From positions 3,840,513-3,904,512 of the forward strand of contig NZ_CP073745.1 of the NCBI RefSeq assembly GCF_024397975.1: a stretch of 64,000 bases of DNA. Reading direction: 5' to 3'. The position numbers and the translations under genes are program-made. The stretch comes from Bacterioplanoides sp. SCSIO 12839 (GTDB lineage Bacteria > Pseudomonadota > Gammaproteobacteria > Pseudomonadales > Oceanobacteraceae). The notes under the pieces were generated by a model, which was given only the letters and a program-made list of their open reading frames with translations, was not told the origin of the DNA and made no database searches. This document shows positions 36,287 through 49,092 of this stretch, piece by piece. Each line of letters opens with the position of its first letter. Position 1 is the first letter of the stretch.

Positions 36287-38368
36287 ATGAGCACGCAAAC
36301 GAATTTAACAAAAAGTTTTCTGGTGGAATTAGGTACTGAAGAATTACCACCAACTCAACTGAAAAAATTAAGCGATGCCTTCACTGCCGGTATCGAAGAT
36401 GGCTTGAAAGAAGCGGGCCTGGCAAATGGTATTGAAGTGATATCTTTTGCATCACCTCGTCGTCTGGCTGTTGTGGTAAACAATCTGGCTGAAAAACAAG
36501 ATGATCGTGATGACGTGCTGTGGGGTCCACCGGCCAATATCGCATTCGATGCCGACGGTAAGCCAACCAAAGCCGCTGAAGGTTTCGCTAAAAAAGCCGG
36601 TATTGATCTGTCTGACGCTACCGAAGAAAACGGCAAGTTAAAAGTTTCCCGTCGAATCGAGGGTAAAGCGACTACTGAACTGCTGGAAAGTATTGTTCAG
36701 ACCTCTCTGGATAAATTGCCTATCGCCAAGCGTATGCGTTGGGGCTCAAGCCGTAACGAATTCGTTCGCCCGGTACAATGGTTAGTCATGTTATTCGGTG
36801 AGCAAGTGGTTGAAGCAGAAATTCTCGGGGCTAAAGCGGGCAACCAGTCTCGTGGCCACCGCTTCCACGCCAATAAAGACATCACGATTAATTCCAGCGC
36901 CGATTATCAGCAAGCGATGCGTGATGCTTTCGTAATTGTTGATTACAACGAGCGTAAAGAACTCATTCGCCAGCAAGTGACTGCTAAAGGCGAAGAAGTG
37001 GGTGGCGTTGCCATTATCGACGAAGACCTGTTAGACGAAGTCACCGGCCTGAACGAATGGCCAACTGCGTTGGCGGGTAACTTCGATGAAGACTTCCTTC
37101 GTGTACCAAGTGAAGCACTGGTTTCTTCGATGAAAGAGCACCAGAAGTATTTTCATGTCGAAGACAAAGAAGGCAAGTTGAAGCCAATCTTTATCACCCT
37201 GACCAATATCGAATCGAAAGATCCGCAACAGGTGATCGAAGGTAACGAAAAAGTGATTCGCCCACGCCTGGCGGATGCTGCTTTCTTCTGGGACACCGAT
37301 CGTAAGAAAACTCTGGAAAGCCGTTACGAAAAACTGGATACCATTGTTTGGGTTAACAAGCTGGGCACCTTAAAAGCGAAAACCGATCGCATCGGTGCAT
37401 TAGCCGATAAAGTGGCTACGGCTATTGGTGCTGATAACGCATTAGCGCAGCGTGCAGCCAAGCTGTGTAAAACCGATTTGTTAACCGACATGGTGTATGA
37501 ATTCACCGACCTGCAAGGTATCGCTGGTACTTATTACGCGCAGGGTGATGGCGAGCACGCTGACGTTGCTGCAGCAATGCAGGAACAATATATGCCTGCC
37601 TTCGCCGGTGACGAGCTGCCTGCTACCCAAGCGGGTTTATGTGTAGCACTGGCGGATCGTATCGACAGCCTGGTTGGCCTGTTTGGTTTAGGCCAAATCC
37701 CAACCGGTTCTAAAGACCCATTCGCATTACGTCGTGCGTCTCTGGGTGTGCTGCGTATTCTGGTGGAAAAAGAAATCGATATCGATTTAGGCCAATTAAT
37801 TGATTGGGCGCTTGAAGCGAATTGGGAAACTGCCCCGAAAGCAGAAACCAAAGCTACCCTGACCGAATATATGCTGGAGCGTTTCTCGGCCTGGTATAAA
37901 GACGAAGGTATTTCTGCGGAAGTATTCCAGTCGGTACGTGCTTTAGGCGTTACCAACGCACTGGACATCAACAACCGCGTACAAGCGGTTAACAGCTTCT
38001 CTGCCATGGAGGAAGCGCAAGCACTGGCAGCAGCCAATAAACGTGTTTCTAACATCCTTGCTAAAAACGGTGGTGAAGCTGTTGTTGCAGACGTTAACGA
38101 AGCGCTGTTAAGCGAAGATGCAGAGAAAGTACTGGCTACTCAGGTTGCTGAAAAACAAACTGAAGTGCAGCCATTATTAGCCGACGCTAAATACAAAGAA
38201 GCATTAGCTTCTTTAGCTGGCCTGCGCGATGCAGTTGATGCTTTCTTCGATAACGTCATGGTGATGGCGGATGACGAAGCGGTTAAAAACAACCGTCTGG
38301 CGCTGCTGAAACAGCTTCAGGGCTTGTTTATTGCCATTGCGGATATCTCACTGCTGCAGCAGGGTTAA
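36287..38368 (+). CDS. glyS: Glycyl-tRNA synthetase beta subunit
   Basis: A 693-residue tRNA-binding subunit. ATG 36287 is preferred over an in-frame TTG six bases upstream because GAGGGG (36273-36278) is correctly spaced to it. The N-terminus FLVELGTEELPP, KRMRWGSSRNEFVRPVQW, GSKDPFALRRASLGVLRI and the C-terminal anticodon-binding DALRD-like region (LAGLRDAVDAFFDNVMVMA) are typical. It is translated with glyQ and followed by a terminator. Confidence 0.97.
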   Translation: MSTQTNLTKSFLVELGTEELPPTQLKKLSDAFTAGIEDGLKEAGLANGIEVISFASPRRLAVVVNNLAEKQDDRDDVLWGPPANIAFDADGKPTKAAEGFAKKAGIDLSDATEENGKLKVSRRIEGKATTELLESIVQTSLDKLPIAKRMRWGSSRNEFVRPVQWLVMLFGEQVVEAEILGAKAGNQSRGHRFHANKDITINSSADYQQAMRDAFVIVDYNERKELIRQQVTAKGEEVGGVAIIDEDLLDEVTGLNEWPTALAGNFDEDFLRVPSEALVSSMKEHQKYFHVEDKEGKLKPIFITLTNIESKDPQQVIEGNEKVIRPRLADAAFFWDTDRKKTLESRYEKLDTIVWVNKLGTLKAKTDRIGALADKVATAIGADNALAQRAAKLCKTDLLTDMVYEFTDLQGIAGTYYAQGDGEHADVAAAMQEQYMPAFAGDELPATQAGLCVALADRIDSLVGLFGLGQIPTGSKDPFALRRASLGVLRILVEKEIDIDLGQLIDWALEANWETAPKAETKATLTEYMLERFSAWYKDEGISAEVFQSVRALGVTNALDINNRVQAVNSFSAMEEAQALAAANKRVSNILAKNGGEAVVADVNEALLSEDAEKVLATQVAEKQTEVQPLLADAKYKEALASLAGLRDAVDAFFDNVMVMADDEAVKNNRLALLKQLQGLFIAIADISLLQQG

Positions 38369-38406
38369 GAGCTATAAGGCTGATCAGCACCTTTAGCCAC
38401 ATAAAC

Positions 38407-38442
38407 AAAACCTCGGTCAGTATCCACTGTCCGAGGTTTTTT
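38407..38442 (+). terminator. Intrinsic terminator of glyQS
   Basis: AAAACCTCGG and CCGAGGTTTT form a 10-bp stem with a 14-nt loop about 40 bp after the glyS stop; two more T follow. Confidence 0.88.
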
Positions 38443-38500
38443 ATGGCGTCATTTAACGAAGCTCCTATCCGTGAGGCGGTAGCAGAGTTTCTCACGTTAG

Positions 38501-38776
38501 TTAGTACACCTGATCGTGATCTCCGATATCCACTAACACGATGCCTTCTTCCGTGATCTCAAAGTATAAGGTGATGCGGTAACGCATATTAATAGAGACA
38601 GATGAGAGGCCTTCCAGTCGACCACTCAGTTTATGTAGTCTCAGTGACGGATGGAGAGGGTTGAGAGTAAGTAGTTCCAGCGTTTTCTGATATTGGCTGC
38701 GTATTTGTGGATGTCGCTTTAAGAACTTCTTCGCTCGTTTGTTATAGCTGTCTGAGAAAAGCAGCCGGTAAGTCAC
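38501..38776 (-). CDS. RelE/ParE-family toxin
   Basis: A 91-residue basic protein of the RelE/ParE superfamily: N-terminal YRLLFSDSYNKRAKKFLKRHP, the central HKLSGRLEGLSSVSI, and the end VLVDIGDHDQVY, a pattern of the HigB/RelE-like ribosome-dependent mRNA interferases. The start overlaps the upstream antitoxin gene by 4 bp (ATGA type), the standard antitoxin-first order. Whether it cleaves mRNA or poisons gyrase cannot be settled from sequence. It lies between glyS and atpC, an otherwise housekeeping stretch, suggesting acquisition. Confidence 0.9.
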   Translation of the reverse strand: MTYRLLFSDSYNKRAKKFLKRHPQIRSQYQKTLELLTLNPLHPSLRLHKLSGRLEGLSSVSINMRYRITLYFEITEEGIVLVDIGDHDQVY

Positions 38777-39030
38777 GAATCATCATCCATACGCTTCATG
38801 TGTTGTTCAACGCTTTCAGCCTGATAATGCCCGGCCGCGATATCCGCTTTGGTTTGCTGCAATGCGACTTCCAGCTCATACTCGCGGTACTTTTCGTATT
38901 CTTCAATATCCAGAACAACATAGCGGTTTTTGCCACGCACGCTGATGATGGCTTCGCCGGTTTCAGAAACACTGGATTCAATCACACCAATACCTTTGGT
39001 TTTCAGCTCATTGGCAGTAATACTTTGCAT
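38773..39030 (-). CDS. Phd/YefM-family antitoxin
   Basis: An 85-residue acidic protein. The N-terminal half (MQSITANELKTKGIGVIESS ... YVVLDIEEYEKYREYE) is the Phd/YefM DNA-binding and dimerisation domain; the acidic C-terminal tail (KADIAAGHYQAESVEQHMKRMDDD) would bind and block the toxin. It is first in the two-gene operon and likely represses it. Confidence 0.9.
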   Translation of the reverse strand: MQSITANELKTKGIGVIESSVSETGEAIISVRGKNRYVVLDIEEYEKYREYELEVALQQTKADIAAGHYQAESVEQHMKRMDDDS

Positions 39031-39123
39031 GTTGAACCCCTAAAGTGCTTTCAATAGTACGATTAAGCGTATTGTAAATCATATTACTTAAAACACGTAA
39101 CTTAGCGATCATCTCGTAAACAA

Positions 39124-39157
39124 TAAAAAAACCCGCGCTGTTTGCACAGAGCGGGTT
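39124..39157 (-). terminator. Terminator of the ATP synthase operon
   Basis: AACCCGC and GCGGGTT with inner CTGT/ACAG pairs form a stem 27 bp after atpC; on the minus strand TTTTTT follows. Confidence 0.9.
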
Positions 39158-39183
39158 CTTTATTCGTATCAAATCTGGGTGAC

Positions 39184-39612
39184 TTAGTGCTTGCCCAGTT
39201 TCTCACGGATCTGCTGGATAGTACGCAGTTGTGCTGCGGCCTCGGCCAGCTGAGTAAGCGCACGGGAGTAATCAAAGTCTGCACCCTGATTTTCCATGGC
39301 TTTCAGTGCGTGTTCTTTTGCCTGAATTGCAGCTGCTTCGTCGATGTCACCAGCGCGAACAGCGGTATCAGCCAGAACAGAAACACAATTGGGCTGTACT
39401 TCCAGATAACCGCCAGAGACGTAAACAACCTCTTCTTCACCGCCTTGTTTAACAATGCGGATTGGACCAGGTTTCAGCGGAGTCAGCAGTGCTGTGTGGC
39501 CAGGTTCAATACCCAGATCACCCAGTTCACCGTGAGCTACTACGCGTTCTACCAGGCCAGAGAACAGGTTCTCTTCGGCGCTGACGATATCGCAGTGGAC
39601 GGTAATCGCCAT
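39184..39612 (-). CDS. atpC: ATP synthase F1 subunit epsilon
   Basis: A 142-residue central-stalk subunit that also inhibits ATP hydrolysis. The N-terminal beta-sandwich ([31 protein letters not shown]) and the C-terminal helical hairpin ([18 protein letters not shown]) are complete. It is the last gene of the atp operon, 61 bp after atpD, followed by a terminator. Confidence 0.98.
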   Translation of the reverse strand: MAITVHCDIVSAEENLFSGLVERVVAHGELGDLGIEPGHTALLTPLKPGPIRIVKQGGEEEVVYVSGGYLEVQPNCVSVLADTAVRAGDIDEAAAIQAKEHALKAMENQGADFDYSRALTQLAEAAAQLRTIQQIREKLGKH

Positions 39613-39673
39613 AGTCGTATCCTCAGTTAGAGAGGCGACTCGCTACTCAGTGAGTGGTGAGCCGCCAGCCCAA

Positions 39674-41080
<1,407 letters not shown>

Positions 41081-41106
41081 TTAATCTTAAACCTTGAATC
41101 CCGGGC

Positions 41107-41967
41107 TTATACAGCCGCGGCACCGCTTACGATTTCTGAAATTTCCTGAGTAATTGCTGCCTGACGAGCCTTGTTGTAAAGCATGTTCAGGTCGTCAATC
41201 ATGCTGCCCGCATTATCGGTAGCGTTCTTCATCGCTAACATACGTGCAGCCTGTTCACAGGCGTTATTCTCAATTACACCTTGGTACACCTGGGACTCTA
41301 CGTAACGAATCAACAGGCCTTCGATAATATCTTCTGGCGCTGGCTCGTAGATGTAACCCCACTGGCGTTTCAGGGAATCGTCTTCTTTCGCCTTCAGAGG
41401 CAGTAACTGCACTGAAGTCGGCGTTTGGGTCATGGTGTTTACAAAACGGTTATAAACGATGAACAAACGATCGATCTTACCTTCGTCGTATGCATCCAAC
41501 ATTACTTTAACCGCTCCGATCAGGCTGGCTAACTCAGGCGCATCACCCAGTTGGGCTTTTGCTGCTACTACGTTGCCGCCAAAACTGTTGAAAAACAGGC
41601 CGGCTTTAGCGCCGACAGCACAGAAGTCAACTTCCACGCCTTTGTTTTTCCAGTCCTGAGCTTCTTTAGCGACGGTCTTGAACATGTTGTTGTTCAGGCC
41701 ACCACATAAGCCACGGTCGGAAGACACCACGATATAACCAACACGCTTGATTTCGCGGTCTTGCATATAACGGTGACGATATTCAGGTGCAGCATTCGCC
41801 AGGTTACCAATCACATCACGGATTTTATCCGCGTATGGACGGCTCGCTTGCATGCGCATCTGAGCGCGACGCATTTTACTTACGGCAACTTTTTCCATTG
41901 CTGAAGTAATTTTCTGCGTGCTTTGAACACTCGATATCTGCTCTTTAATCTCTTTTCCGACTGCCAT
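41107..41967 (-). CDS. atpG: ATP synthase F1 subunit gamma
   Basis: A 286-residue rotor shaft. The N-terminal helix has [41 protein letters not shown] is the conserved core motif, and the C-terminal helix contains [31 protein letters not shown]. It lies between atpA and atpD. Confidence 0.98.
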   Translation of the reverse strand: MAVGKEIKEQISSVQSTQKITSAMEKVAVSKMRRAQMRMQASRPYADKIRDVIGNLANAAPEYRHRYMQDREIKRVGYIVVSSDRGLCGGLNNNMFKTVAKEAQDWKNKGVEVDFCAVGAKAGLFFNSFGGNVVAAKAQLGDAPELASLIGAVKVMLDAYDEGKIDRLFIVYNRFVNTMTQTPTSVQLLPLKAKEDDSLKRQWGYIYEPAPEDIIEGLLIRYVESQVYQGVIENNACEQAARMLAMKNATDNAGSMIDDLNMLYNKARQAAITQEISEIVSGAAAV

Positions 41968-42033
41968 AAGACTGTCCTACGTTTTCTTAGTGAATCCAGC
42001 TGGTGCAACCGCTAAGTCGCACCAGCACCGGAC

Positions 42034-43572
42034 TTACCAGGTCTGAGTGCTCTTGAATTTCTCAATCAGCTCTTTCAGACCGGCAGCGATTTCGTCGTTG
42101 TAGTCGCCTTTAACATTGATCTTGTCCATCAGCTCTTTGTATTCGCTGTTGGCGTAGCTCAATAAAGCGGCTTCGAACGCCTGAATCTTGTTCACTTCAA
42201 CGTCTTCCAGGTAGCCTTCGTTGGCAGCATAGATAGACAGACCCATTTCAGCGGTCTTCATCGGAGCGTACTGACCTTGCTTCATCAGCTCGGTTACTGC
42301 ACGGCCGTGTTCCAGCTGCTTACGGGTTGCATCATCCAGGTCAGAAGCGAACTGAGCGAATGCTGCCAGTTCACGGTACTGAGCCAGAGCCAGACGAATA
42401 CCACCGCCCAACTTCTTGATGATCTTAGTCTGGGCTGCACCACCTACACGAGAAACCGAAATACCGGCGTTCATTGCAGGACGGATACCCGAGTTGAACA
42501 GGCTGGTCTCCAGGAAGATCTGACCGTCAGTAATCGAGATCACGTTGGTAGGTACGAATGCAGATACGTCACCACCTTGAGTCTCAATGATTGGCAGAGC
42601 TGTCAGGGAACCGGTTTTACCTTCAACACCACTTACGCTCTTAACGTAGTCAGCGTTTACGCGACATGCGCGCTCCAGCAGACGGGAGTGCAGGTAGAAA
42701 ACGTCACCAGGGTAAGCTTCACGGCCAGGAGGACGCTTCAGCAACAGGGAAATCTGACGATAGGCCCATGCTTGCTTAGTCAGATCGTCATAAACGATCA
42801 GAGCATCTTCACCACGATCCAGGAAGTATTCACCCATCGCACAGCCAGCGTACGGTGCCAGGAACTGCATAGCAGCAGGATCGGCAGCGCCAGCAGCAAC
42901 GATGATGGTGTGATCCATCGCGCCGTGTTCTTCTAATTTACGTACTACGTTAGCGATGGTTGACTGCTTCTGGCCAACGGCAACGTAGATACACTTAACA
43001 CCAGTACCTTTCTGGTTGATGATCGCATCGATGGCCATCGCAGACTTACCAGTCTGACGGTCACCAATGATCAGCTCACGCTGACCACGGCCGATTGGCA
43101 CCATGGAGTCAACGGCTTTGTAACCAGTTTCCAGTGGCTGGTCTACGCCTTGACGTGCAATTACGCCAGGTGCAACGCGCTCAACCGGAGCAGTAGTGTT
43201 AGTTTCGATCGGACCTTTACCGTCGATTGGGTTACCCAGCGTGTCGACTACGCGACCCAGCAGAGCTTCGCCAGTCGGTACTTCTAAGATACGACCAGTA
43301 CATTTAGCGGTCTGGCCTTCGGCCAGAGACTTGTATTCACCCAGAACAACAGCACCTACGGAGTCGCGCTCCAGGTTCATTGCCAGGCCGTATACGCCGC
43401 CTTCAAATTCAATCATTTCACCGTACATGGCGTCAGCCAGACCGTGAATACGAACGATACCGTCAGATACAGATACGACGGTGCCCTCGTTCTGGGCTTG
43501 TGAAGTCACATCGAGATTTTCGATGCGTTTTTTGATGACTTCACTGATCTCAGATGGATTCAGTTGCTGCAT
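42034..43572 (-). CDS. atpA: ATP synthase F1 subunit alpha
   Basis: A 512-residue regulatory subunit of the F1 hexamer. It shows Walker [16 protein letters not shown], the arginine-finger region [16 protein letters not shown] and the N-terminal [12 protein letters not shown] delta-binding helix. It follows atpH by 15 bp. Confidence 0.99.
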   Translation of the reverse strand: MQQLNPSEISEVIKKRIENLDVTSQAQNEGTVVSVSDGIVRIHGLADAMYGEMIEFEGGVYGLAMNLERDSVGAVVLGEYKSLAEGQTAKCTGRILEVPTGEALLGRVVDTLGNPIDGKGPIETNTTAPVERVAPGVIARQGVDQPLETGYKAVDSMVPIGRGQRELIIGDRQTGKSAMAIDAIINQKGTGVKCIYVAVGQKQSTIANVVRKLEEHGAMDHTIIVAAGAADPAAMQFLAPYAGCAMGEYFLDRGEDALIVYDDLTKQAWAYRQISLLLKRPPGREAYPGDVFYLHSRLLERACRVNADYVKSVSGVEGKTGSLTALPIIETQGGDVSAFVPTNVISITDGQIFLETSLFNSGIRPAMNAGISVSRVGGAAQTKIIKKLGGGIRLALAQYRELAAFAQFASDLDDATRKQLEHGRAVTELMKQGQYAPMKTAEMGLSIYAANEGYLEDVEVNKIQAFEAALLSYANSEYKELMDKINVKGDYNDEIAAGLKELIEKFKSTQTW

Positions 43573-43587
43573 GCATCGTCCCTCAAA

Positions 43588-44124
43588 CTAGGAGTTCATC
43601 GCTTCGGCTAACTTGGACAATTTGCCAGTTAGCGAGCCGTCAATTACCAGGTCACCGGCACGGATGATCGCACCACCGATGAGAGACTCATCGACTTCGC
43701 TGCTCATACGTACATCACACTTCAGCTTGGCTTTTAAAGACTCAGCCAGCTTATCTTGTTGTGCGTCGGTCATTTCAAACGCGGTAGTAACAACAACGTC
43801 TACCGTGTTTTGCAGTTGTGCCTTCAGCTCTTCAAACAGAGCCGATACTTCTGGCAACAAGCTTAAACGCTTGTTATCAGCCAGAACGGCCACCAGGTTT
43901 TTGGCTGCTTCATTCAGCTTGTCGCCACATACGTCTAATAGTGCTTGCGCTTGCTGCTCAGCAGTCAGAGAAGGGTGCACCAGAATATCGGCCAGATCGG
44001 CATCGGCGGCAAAAGCAGCCAGTACGCTCAGATCATCAGACCAGGCATCCAGTGTGTTTTTCTCTTGTGCTTCAGCAAACGCAGCTTTTGCGTATGGCCG
44101 AGCGAGAGTTGTTAATTCAGCCAT
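43588..44124 (-). CDS. atpH: ATP synthase F1 subunit delta
   Basis: A 178-residue peripheral-stalk subunit. It has the N-terminal helical domain LARPYAKAAFAEAQE and the C-terminal DESLIGGAIIRAGDLVIDGSL signature. It lies 11 bp after atpF. Confidence 0.98.
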   Translation of the reverse strand: MAELTTLARPYAKAAFAEAQEKNTLDAWSDDLSVLAAFAADADLADILVHPSLTAEQQAQALLDVCGDKLNEAAKNLVAVLADNKRLSLLPEVSALFEELKAQLQNTVDVVVTTAFEMTDAQQDKLAESLKAKLKCDVRMSSEVDESLIGGAIIRAGDLVIDGSLTGKLSKLAEAMNS

Positions 44125-44135
44125 GCCAACCTCGC

Positions 44136-44606
44136 TTACAGTTCGTTAGCCAGTTGATTCAGCAGCTCTTCGTGAGCAGCAGCGTCAACAGACTTTGCAA
44201 GGATTTTGGCTGCGCCAGCTACTGCCAACTCAGATACCTGAGCACGCAGCGCTTCTTTAGCACGGTTCGCTTCCTGAGCTACTTCTGCCTGAGCAGCAGC
44301 AACCAGACGCTCACCTTCAGCGCGGGCTTGTTCTTTGGCTTCGTCAACGATTTGGTTAGCACGCTTGCTAGCCTGTTCGATGATTTCAGCAGCTTTTTCT
44401 TTGCTCTCACGTAACTGGTCAGCGGCTTTCGCCTGTGCCAGTTCTAAATCGCGAGCAGCGCGGTTAGCTGCGTCTAAACCATCAGCGATTTTCTTTTCAC
44501 GTTCCGCCATAGCGCTGGTCAGTGGTGGCCAGACGTATTTCATGCAGAACCAGACAAAAATCGCGAACGCAATCAATTGACCAAGGATGGTCAGATTCAA
44601 GTTCAC
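44136..44606 (-). CDS. atpF: ATP synthase Fo subunit b
   Basis: A 156-residue stator subunit: one N-terminal membrane helix ([24 protein letters not shown]) and a long charged coiled coil (about 30-150) reaching subunit delta. Length matches the E. coli subunit. Confidence 0.98.
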   Translation of the reverse strand: MNLNLTILGQLIAFAIFVWFCMKYVWPPLTSAMAEREKKIADGLDAANRAARDLELAQAKAADQLRESKEKAAEIIEQASKRANQIVDEAKEQARAEGERLVAAAQAEVAQEANRAKEALRAQVSELAVAGAAKILAKSVDAAAHEELLNQLANEL

Positions 44607-44673
44607 GGCGATTACCTCTTACGAATTCGTTGGAGTAAGTGATTAATAAACACGATCAGAGATCGTGCTCAGA

Positions 44674-44910
<237 letters not shown>

Positions 44911-44968
44911 CTAAAGGTTTAGTTAAGTAAGTTAATTAAAGGGTTAAAATCGTCTGTTAATTACGCTG

Positions 44969-45835
<867 letters not shown>

Positions 45836-45855
45836 TCACTCTCAATTCCAAAGGT

Positions 45856-46227
45856 TTAAAAATTAGTCATTCTGGCTGAGGCCAAGTGCCCCAGCTGCAC
45901 TGTCATAAACGCTACAAACAATGCAGGAACATTCAATGGCTCAACTCGCACAAATATCACGGCAAAACTCAGTGCGGTGAGCATAAATTTCCAGGCTTCT
46001 CCCTGGTATAACGACTGAACCACTTTGTCAGCCATTCTTGCTCCGGAATAGCGGAATGCTCGCCAGACGAAATACGCGCTGGGGATGGCACAAGTTAAAC
46101 CTCCCAACAACGCCGACTTGGCGGCTACATCACTATGAATCCAGGCAATTGCGGTTGCTAAAAGTGTCAGGCCGAACTGTACAACAATGAGTTTGTACAC
46201 CGCCTGGCGAGGAAAAATTGATGACAC
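45856..46227 (-). CDS. atpI: ATP synthase accessory protein AtpI
   Basis: A 123-residue membrane protein with four hydrophobic segments, first gene of the atp operon. It helps assemble the c ring and may carry Mg2+. GGLTCAIPSAYFVWRAFRYSGA is the recognisable family stretch. The promoter is about 98 bp upstream. Confidence 0.93.
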   Translation of the reverse strand: MSSIFPRQAVYKLIVVQFGLTLLATAIAWIHSDVAAKSALLGGLTCAIPSAYFVWRAFRYSGARMADKVVQSLYQGEAWKFMLTALSFAVIFVRVEPLNVPALFVAFMTVQLGHLASARMTNF

Positions 46228-46324
46228 ACACGCCTCGCATCACTTCAAAAATTTAATGTTTAAGCAAAAAAACACGACTCTGCATAAACAAAAAGACAGC
46301 AACGCCCAAATTTAGAGCGCCGTG

Positions 46325-46353
46325 ATTATATTGGCTCGACCAATACGCATCAA
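46325..46353 (-). promoter_or_regulatory. Sigma-70 promoter of the atp operon
   Basis: On the minus strand -35 TTGATG (46348-46353) and a perfect -10 TATAAT (46325-46330) are exactly 17 bp apart. The predicted leader to atpI is about 90 nt and includes a T7 tract. Confidence 0.8.
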
Positions 46354-46444
46354 CCGAAACCGAGTGTAAACACACGTTAATTAGTCGTATTTCGGTGATG
46401 TGTGTCATTCACGGGGTGAATGGGGGCTAAAAAGTAGGGGAATA

Positions 46445-46461
46445 GTGGTCAAGATGACCAC
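46445..46461 (-). terminator. Hairpin downstream of parB
   Basis: GTGGTCA-AGA-TGACCAC is a perfect 7-bp stem about 40 bp after the parB stop. A second inverted repeat, CATTCAC-GGG-GTGAATG, lies near 46407-46423. Neither has a strong T-run; together they may end parB transcription before the atp promoter. Confidence 0.45.
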
Positions 46462-46499
46462 CATCATGAGAATAAGACAATATTTTGAGCTGAACCGCT

Positions 46500-47462
46500 T
46501 TATTGAATATGACGCAAAATCCCATCCAACTCATCCAGATTGGTGTAATTAATCACCAGCTGACCTTTGCCCTTGGCGCTGTGTTTGATTGCAACCTTAG
46601 CACCCAAACGATCGCCCAATAAACGCTCCAGGCGTTGGATATCAGGATTGGCTTTGGCTTGTTCCGTATTCTGATCACCACCGTTTTGCAGATTGCGCAC
46701 CAAGGCTTCAGTCTGACGTACCGTTAGCGCACGAGTGACAACCTGAGCAGCGGCTTCAGACTGCTGGCCACCTTGTAAACCCAGCAGCGCACGGGCATGG
46801 CCCATCTCGATATCGCCATGCTCGAGCAAACGCTTCACGTCGTCGTTCAGATTCATTAAGCGCAGTAGATTGGCCACTGTTGCGCGGTTTTTACCCACAG
46901 CTTCCGCCACTTCCATTTGCGTGAGCTCAAACTCATGCTGCAGGCGATGCAAAGCCATCGCTTCTTCCATTGGGTTCAGGTTTTCACGCTGGATGTTTTC
47001 GATCAGCGCCATCGCGATGGCGGCTTCATCCGGCACATCACGAATTAACGCCGGAACCGATTCCATCTGCGCCAATTGGCAGGCACGCCAGCGGCGTTCA
47101 CCAGCAATGATTTCGTACTTGGGTGTTTCAGGTGTGCCGCCAGCAATCGGGCGAACCACAATCGGCTGCATCAGCCCCTGAGCTTTGATGGAAGCGGCCA
47201 GCTCTTCCAGCGCCTCAGGCTGAATATCTTTACGTGGCTGATACTGACCCGGCTGAATCCACTCAACCGGTAGGTGCGAAAGCTCACCATCTTTAGCCGC
47301 ACTTACCGTTGCTTCAGGTTCACTCGCAGCATCTGACATTACGCCAGCAGGTTTGGACGTTGATTCGGTCGCCACTTCAACTGGCTCAATGGCAACGGCT
47401 GCTTTTGAGCTGGCCATCAGGGCATCCAGGCCACGTCCTAATCCACGTTTTTTCTTCGACAT
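46500..47462 (-). CDS. parB: Chromosome-partitioning protein ParB
   Basis: A 320-residue CTP-dependent DNA clamp. The N-terminal start KKRGLGRGLDALM is typical; the CTP-binding box contains YEIIAGERRWRACQLA; the helix-turn-helix is LTQMEVAEAVGKNRATVANLLRL; the C-terminal dimerisation domain follows a variable linker. It is 20 bp after parA. I did not find a consensus parS (TGTTTCACGTGAAACA type) in this window. Confidence 0.97.
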   Translation of the reverse strand: MSKKKRGLGRGLDALMASSKAAVAIEPVEVATESTSKPAGVMSDAASEPEATVSAAKDGELSHLPVEWIQPGQYQPRKDIQPEALEELAASIKAQGLMQPIVVRPIAGGTPETPKYEIIAGERRWRACQLAQMESVPALIRDVPDEAAIAMALIENIQRENLNPMEEAMALHRLQHEFELTQMEVAEAVGKNRATVANLLRLMNLNDDVKRLLEHGDIEMGHARALLGLQGGQQSEAAAQVVTRALTVRQTEALVRNLQNGGDQNTEQAKANPDIQRLERLLGDRLGAKVAIKHSAKGKGQLVINYTNLDELDGILRHIQ

Positions 47463-47482
47463 TCTTCTTACACTTAAATCAA

Positions 47483-48247
47483 TTACTTATTACGGCGATT
47501 CATTTCGCCGGCCAGCGCCAGATAAGCCACGGCACCGCGGGAGTTTTTATCGTAAACCAGCGCTGGTAAACCATGGCTCGGCGCTTCTGCCAAGCGCACA
47601 TTGCGTGGAATCACAGTGCCATAAACTTTGTCACCAAAATGCTCGGTTAACTGTGCCGACACATCCTGCGTCAGGCCATTACGCGGGTCATACATGGTGC
47701 GTAACAAGCCTTCAATTTCCAGCTTAGGATTGATGCTTTCTTTTAATGACTCGATGGTTTGCAACAAAGCACTCAGCCCTTCCAGTGCGTAATATTCACA
47801 CTGCATTGGGATTAGTACCCCCTGGGCCGCCACCAAAGCATTCAGTGTCAGCATATTCAGTGAGGGCGGGCAGTCGATCAGGATATAGTCGTAATCAGGA
47901 CGCACTTCGCCAAGCGCATCACGCAGCTTGCTTTCTTTGCGCGTGGCTTCCATCAATTCGACTTCTGCCGCCACCAGATCTCCATTACCTGGCAACAGAT
48001 CATAACCGGCTGGATCGGCTTGCTGAATCGCCGCTTCCGTTCGACAACCGCCGGTTAATACATCATAAAGGGATAACTCAAGATCGTGCTTATCTATGCC
48101 AGACCCCATGGTGGCATTGCCTTGTGGATCGAGATCCACCAGCAGAACACGACGCTTGGTGGCGACCAGCGACGCTGCCAGGTTCACAGCCGTAGTCGTT
48201 TTACCCACGCCACCTTTCTGATTGGCTATTGCCAGAATTTTACTCAC
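47483..48247 (-). CDS. parA: Chromosome-partitioning ATPase ParA
   Basis: A 254-residue ATPase with a deviant Walker A motif KGGVGKTTTAVNLAA (about 11-25), Walker A' VLLVDLDPQGNAT and Walker B YDYILIDCPPSLN. It moves origin regions with ParB. It starts 11 bp after rsmG, the classic rsmG-parA-parB order near oriC. Confidence 0.98.
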   Translation of the reverse strand: MSKILAIANQKGGVGKTTTAVNLAASLVATKRRVLLVDLDPQGNATMGSGIDKHDLELSLYDVLTGGCRTEAAIQQADPAGYDLLPGNGDLVAAEVELMEATRKESKLRDALGEVRPDYDYILIDCPPSLNMLTLNALVAAQGVLIPMQCEYYALEGLSALLQTIESLKESINPKLEIEGLLRTMYDPRNGLTQDVSAQLTEHFGDKVYGTVIPRNVRLAEAPSHGLPALVYDKNSRGAVAYLALAGEMNRRNK

Positions 48248-48258
48248 AGAGAACTTCC

Positions 48259-48900
48259 TTAAGCAGGCATAATCCGTAACAGATGGCGCTCGCCATCCAC
48301 ACCCGGAACATCCAGTTTAAAACTTTCAACTACATTGAAGTTACCTTCAATCGCAACAATTTCGTCATCCGGATACTGACCTTTCATCGCCATGAAACAG
48401 CCATGCTCAGCCCGTAAATGCTGGCACCAATGGGTCATGTCATAAAGAGAAGCGAAGGCCCGGCTGACAATCATATCGAAAGGCTTAGGTGGATGATACG
48501 CTTCAACCCGATCGTTCACTATGGTGACATTGTCTAGGCCCAGAGCGGTTTTTGCCATAAACAGGAAGCGGGTTTTTTTGCCATTGCTGTCGAGCAGCAT
48601 GAATTCTTTATCCGGGTTCATAATGGCCAACACAATGCCAGGCAAACCCGGGCCGGTGCCGATATCAGCGATCAGGCTGGCTTCTTGCACATAACGGTTA
48701 ACCACCAGACTATCGAGCAGGTGCAGCGGCACCATTTGTTGCGGATCACGAATCGCCGTCAGGTTGTACGCTTTATTCCACTTAATAAACAGCGCCAAGT
48801 AATCACTGAGTTTAGCCAGCTGCTCAGTCGATAAATCAATCTGCATCGCCTGCGCACCGCGGGCTATTTGCTCGGTGAGTTGTTCAATCGGCACGGTCAT
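48259..48900 (-). CDS. rsmG: 16S rRNA m7G527 methyltransferase
   Basis: A 213-residue enzyme with SAM motif ADIGTGPGLPGIVLAI, then LLDSNGKKTRFL and VSRAFASL, typical of RsmG (GidB). In most relatives it directly follows mnmG; here about 4.1 kb of accessory genes separates them. Divergent from the symporter gene over 192 bp. Confidence 0.97.
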   Translation of the reverse strand: MTVPIEQLTEQIARGAQAMQIDLSTEQLAKLSDYLALFIKWNKAYNLTAIRDPQQMVPLHLLDSLVVNRYVQEASLIADIGTGPGLPGIVLAIMNPDKEFMLLDSNGKKTRFLFMAKTALGLDNVTIVNDRVEAYHPPKPFDMIVSRAFASLYDMTHWCQHLRAEHGCFMAMKGQYPDDEIVAIEGNFNVVESFKLDVPGVDGERHLLRIMPA

Positions 48901-49092
48901 GGAAATCTCGCTTGCAAGCTATCAACGAAAAGCCGCGCATCTTAGCATAATTCCACAGACCGCAAGCGGCTTTAACTCGCTATTCACAACACATTGTTAC
49001 TCATCTGTTGAGGTATTAACTGGCTTGATCTGAGTTAAACTGCGCTGCTCGCCAACCTCTACAATGAGGTTAAGACGCTCAGGAAGAATGAA

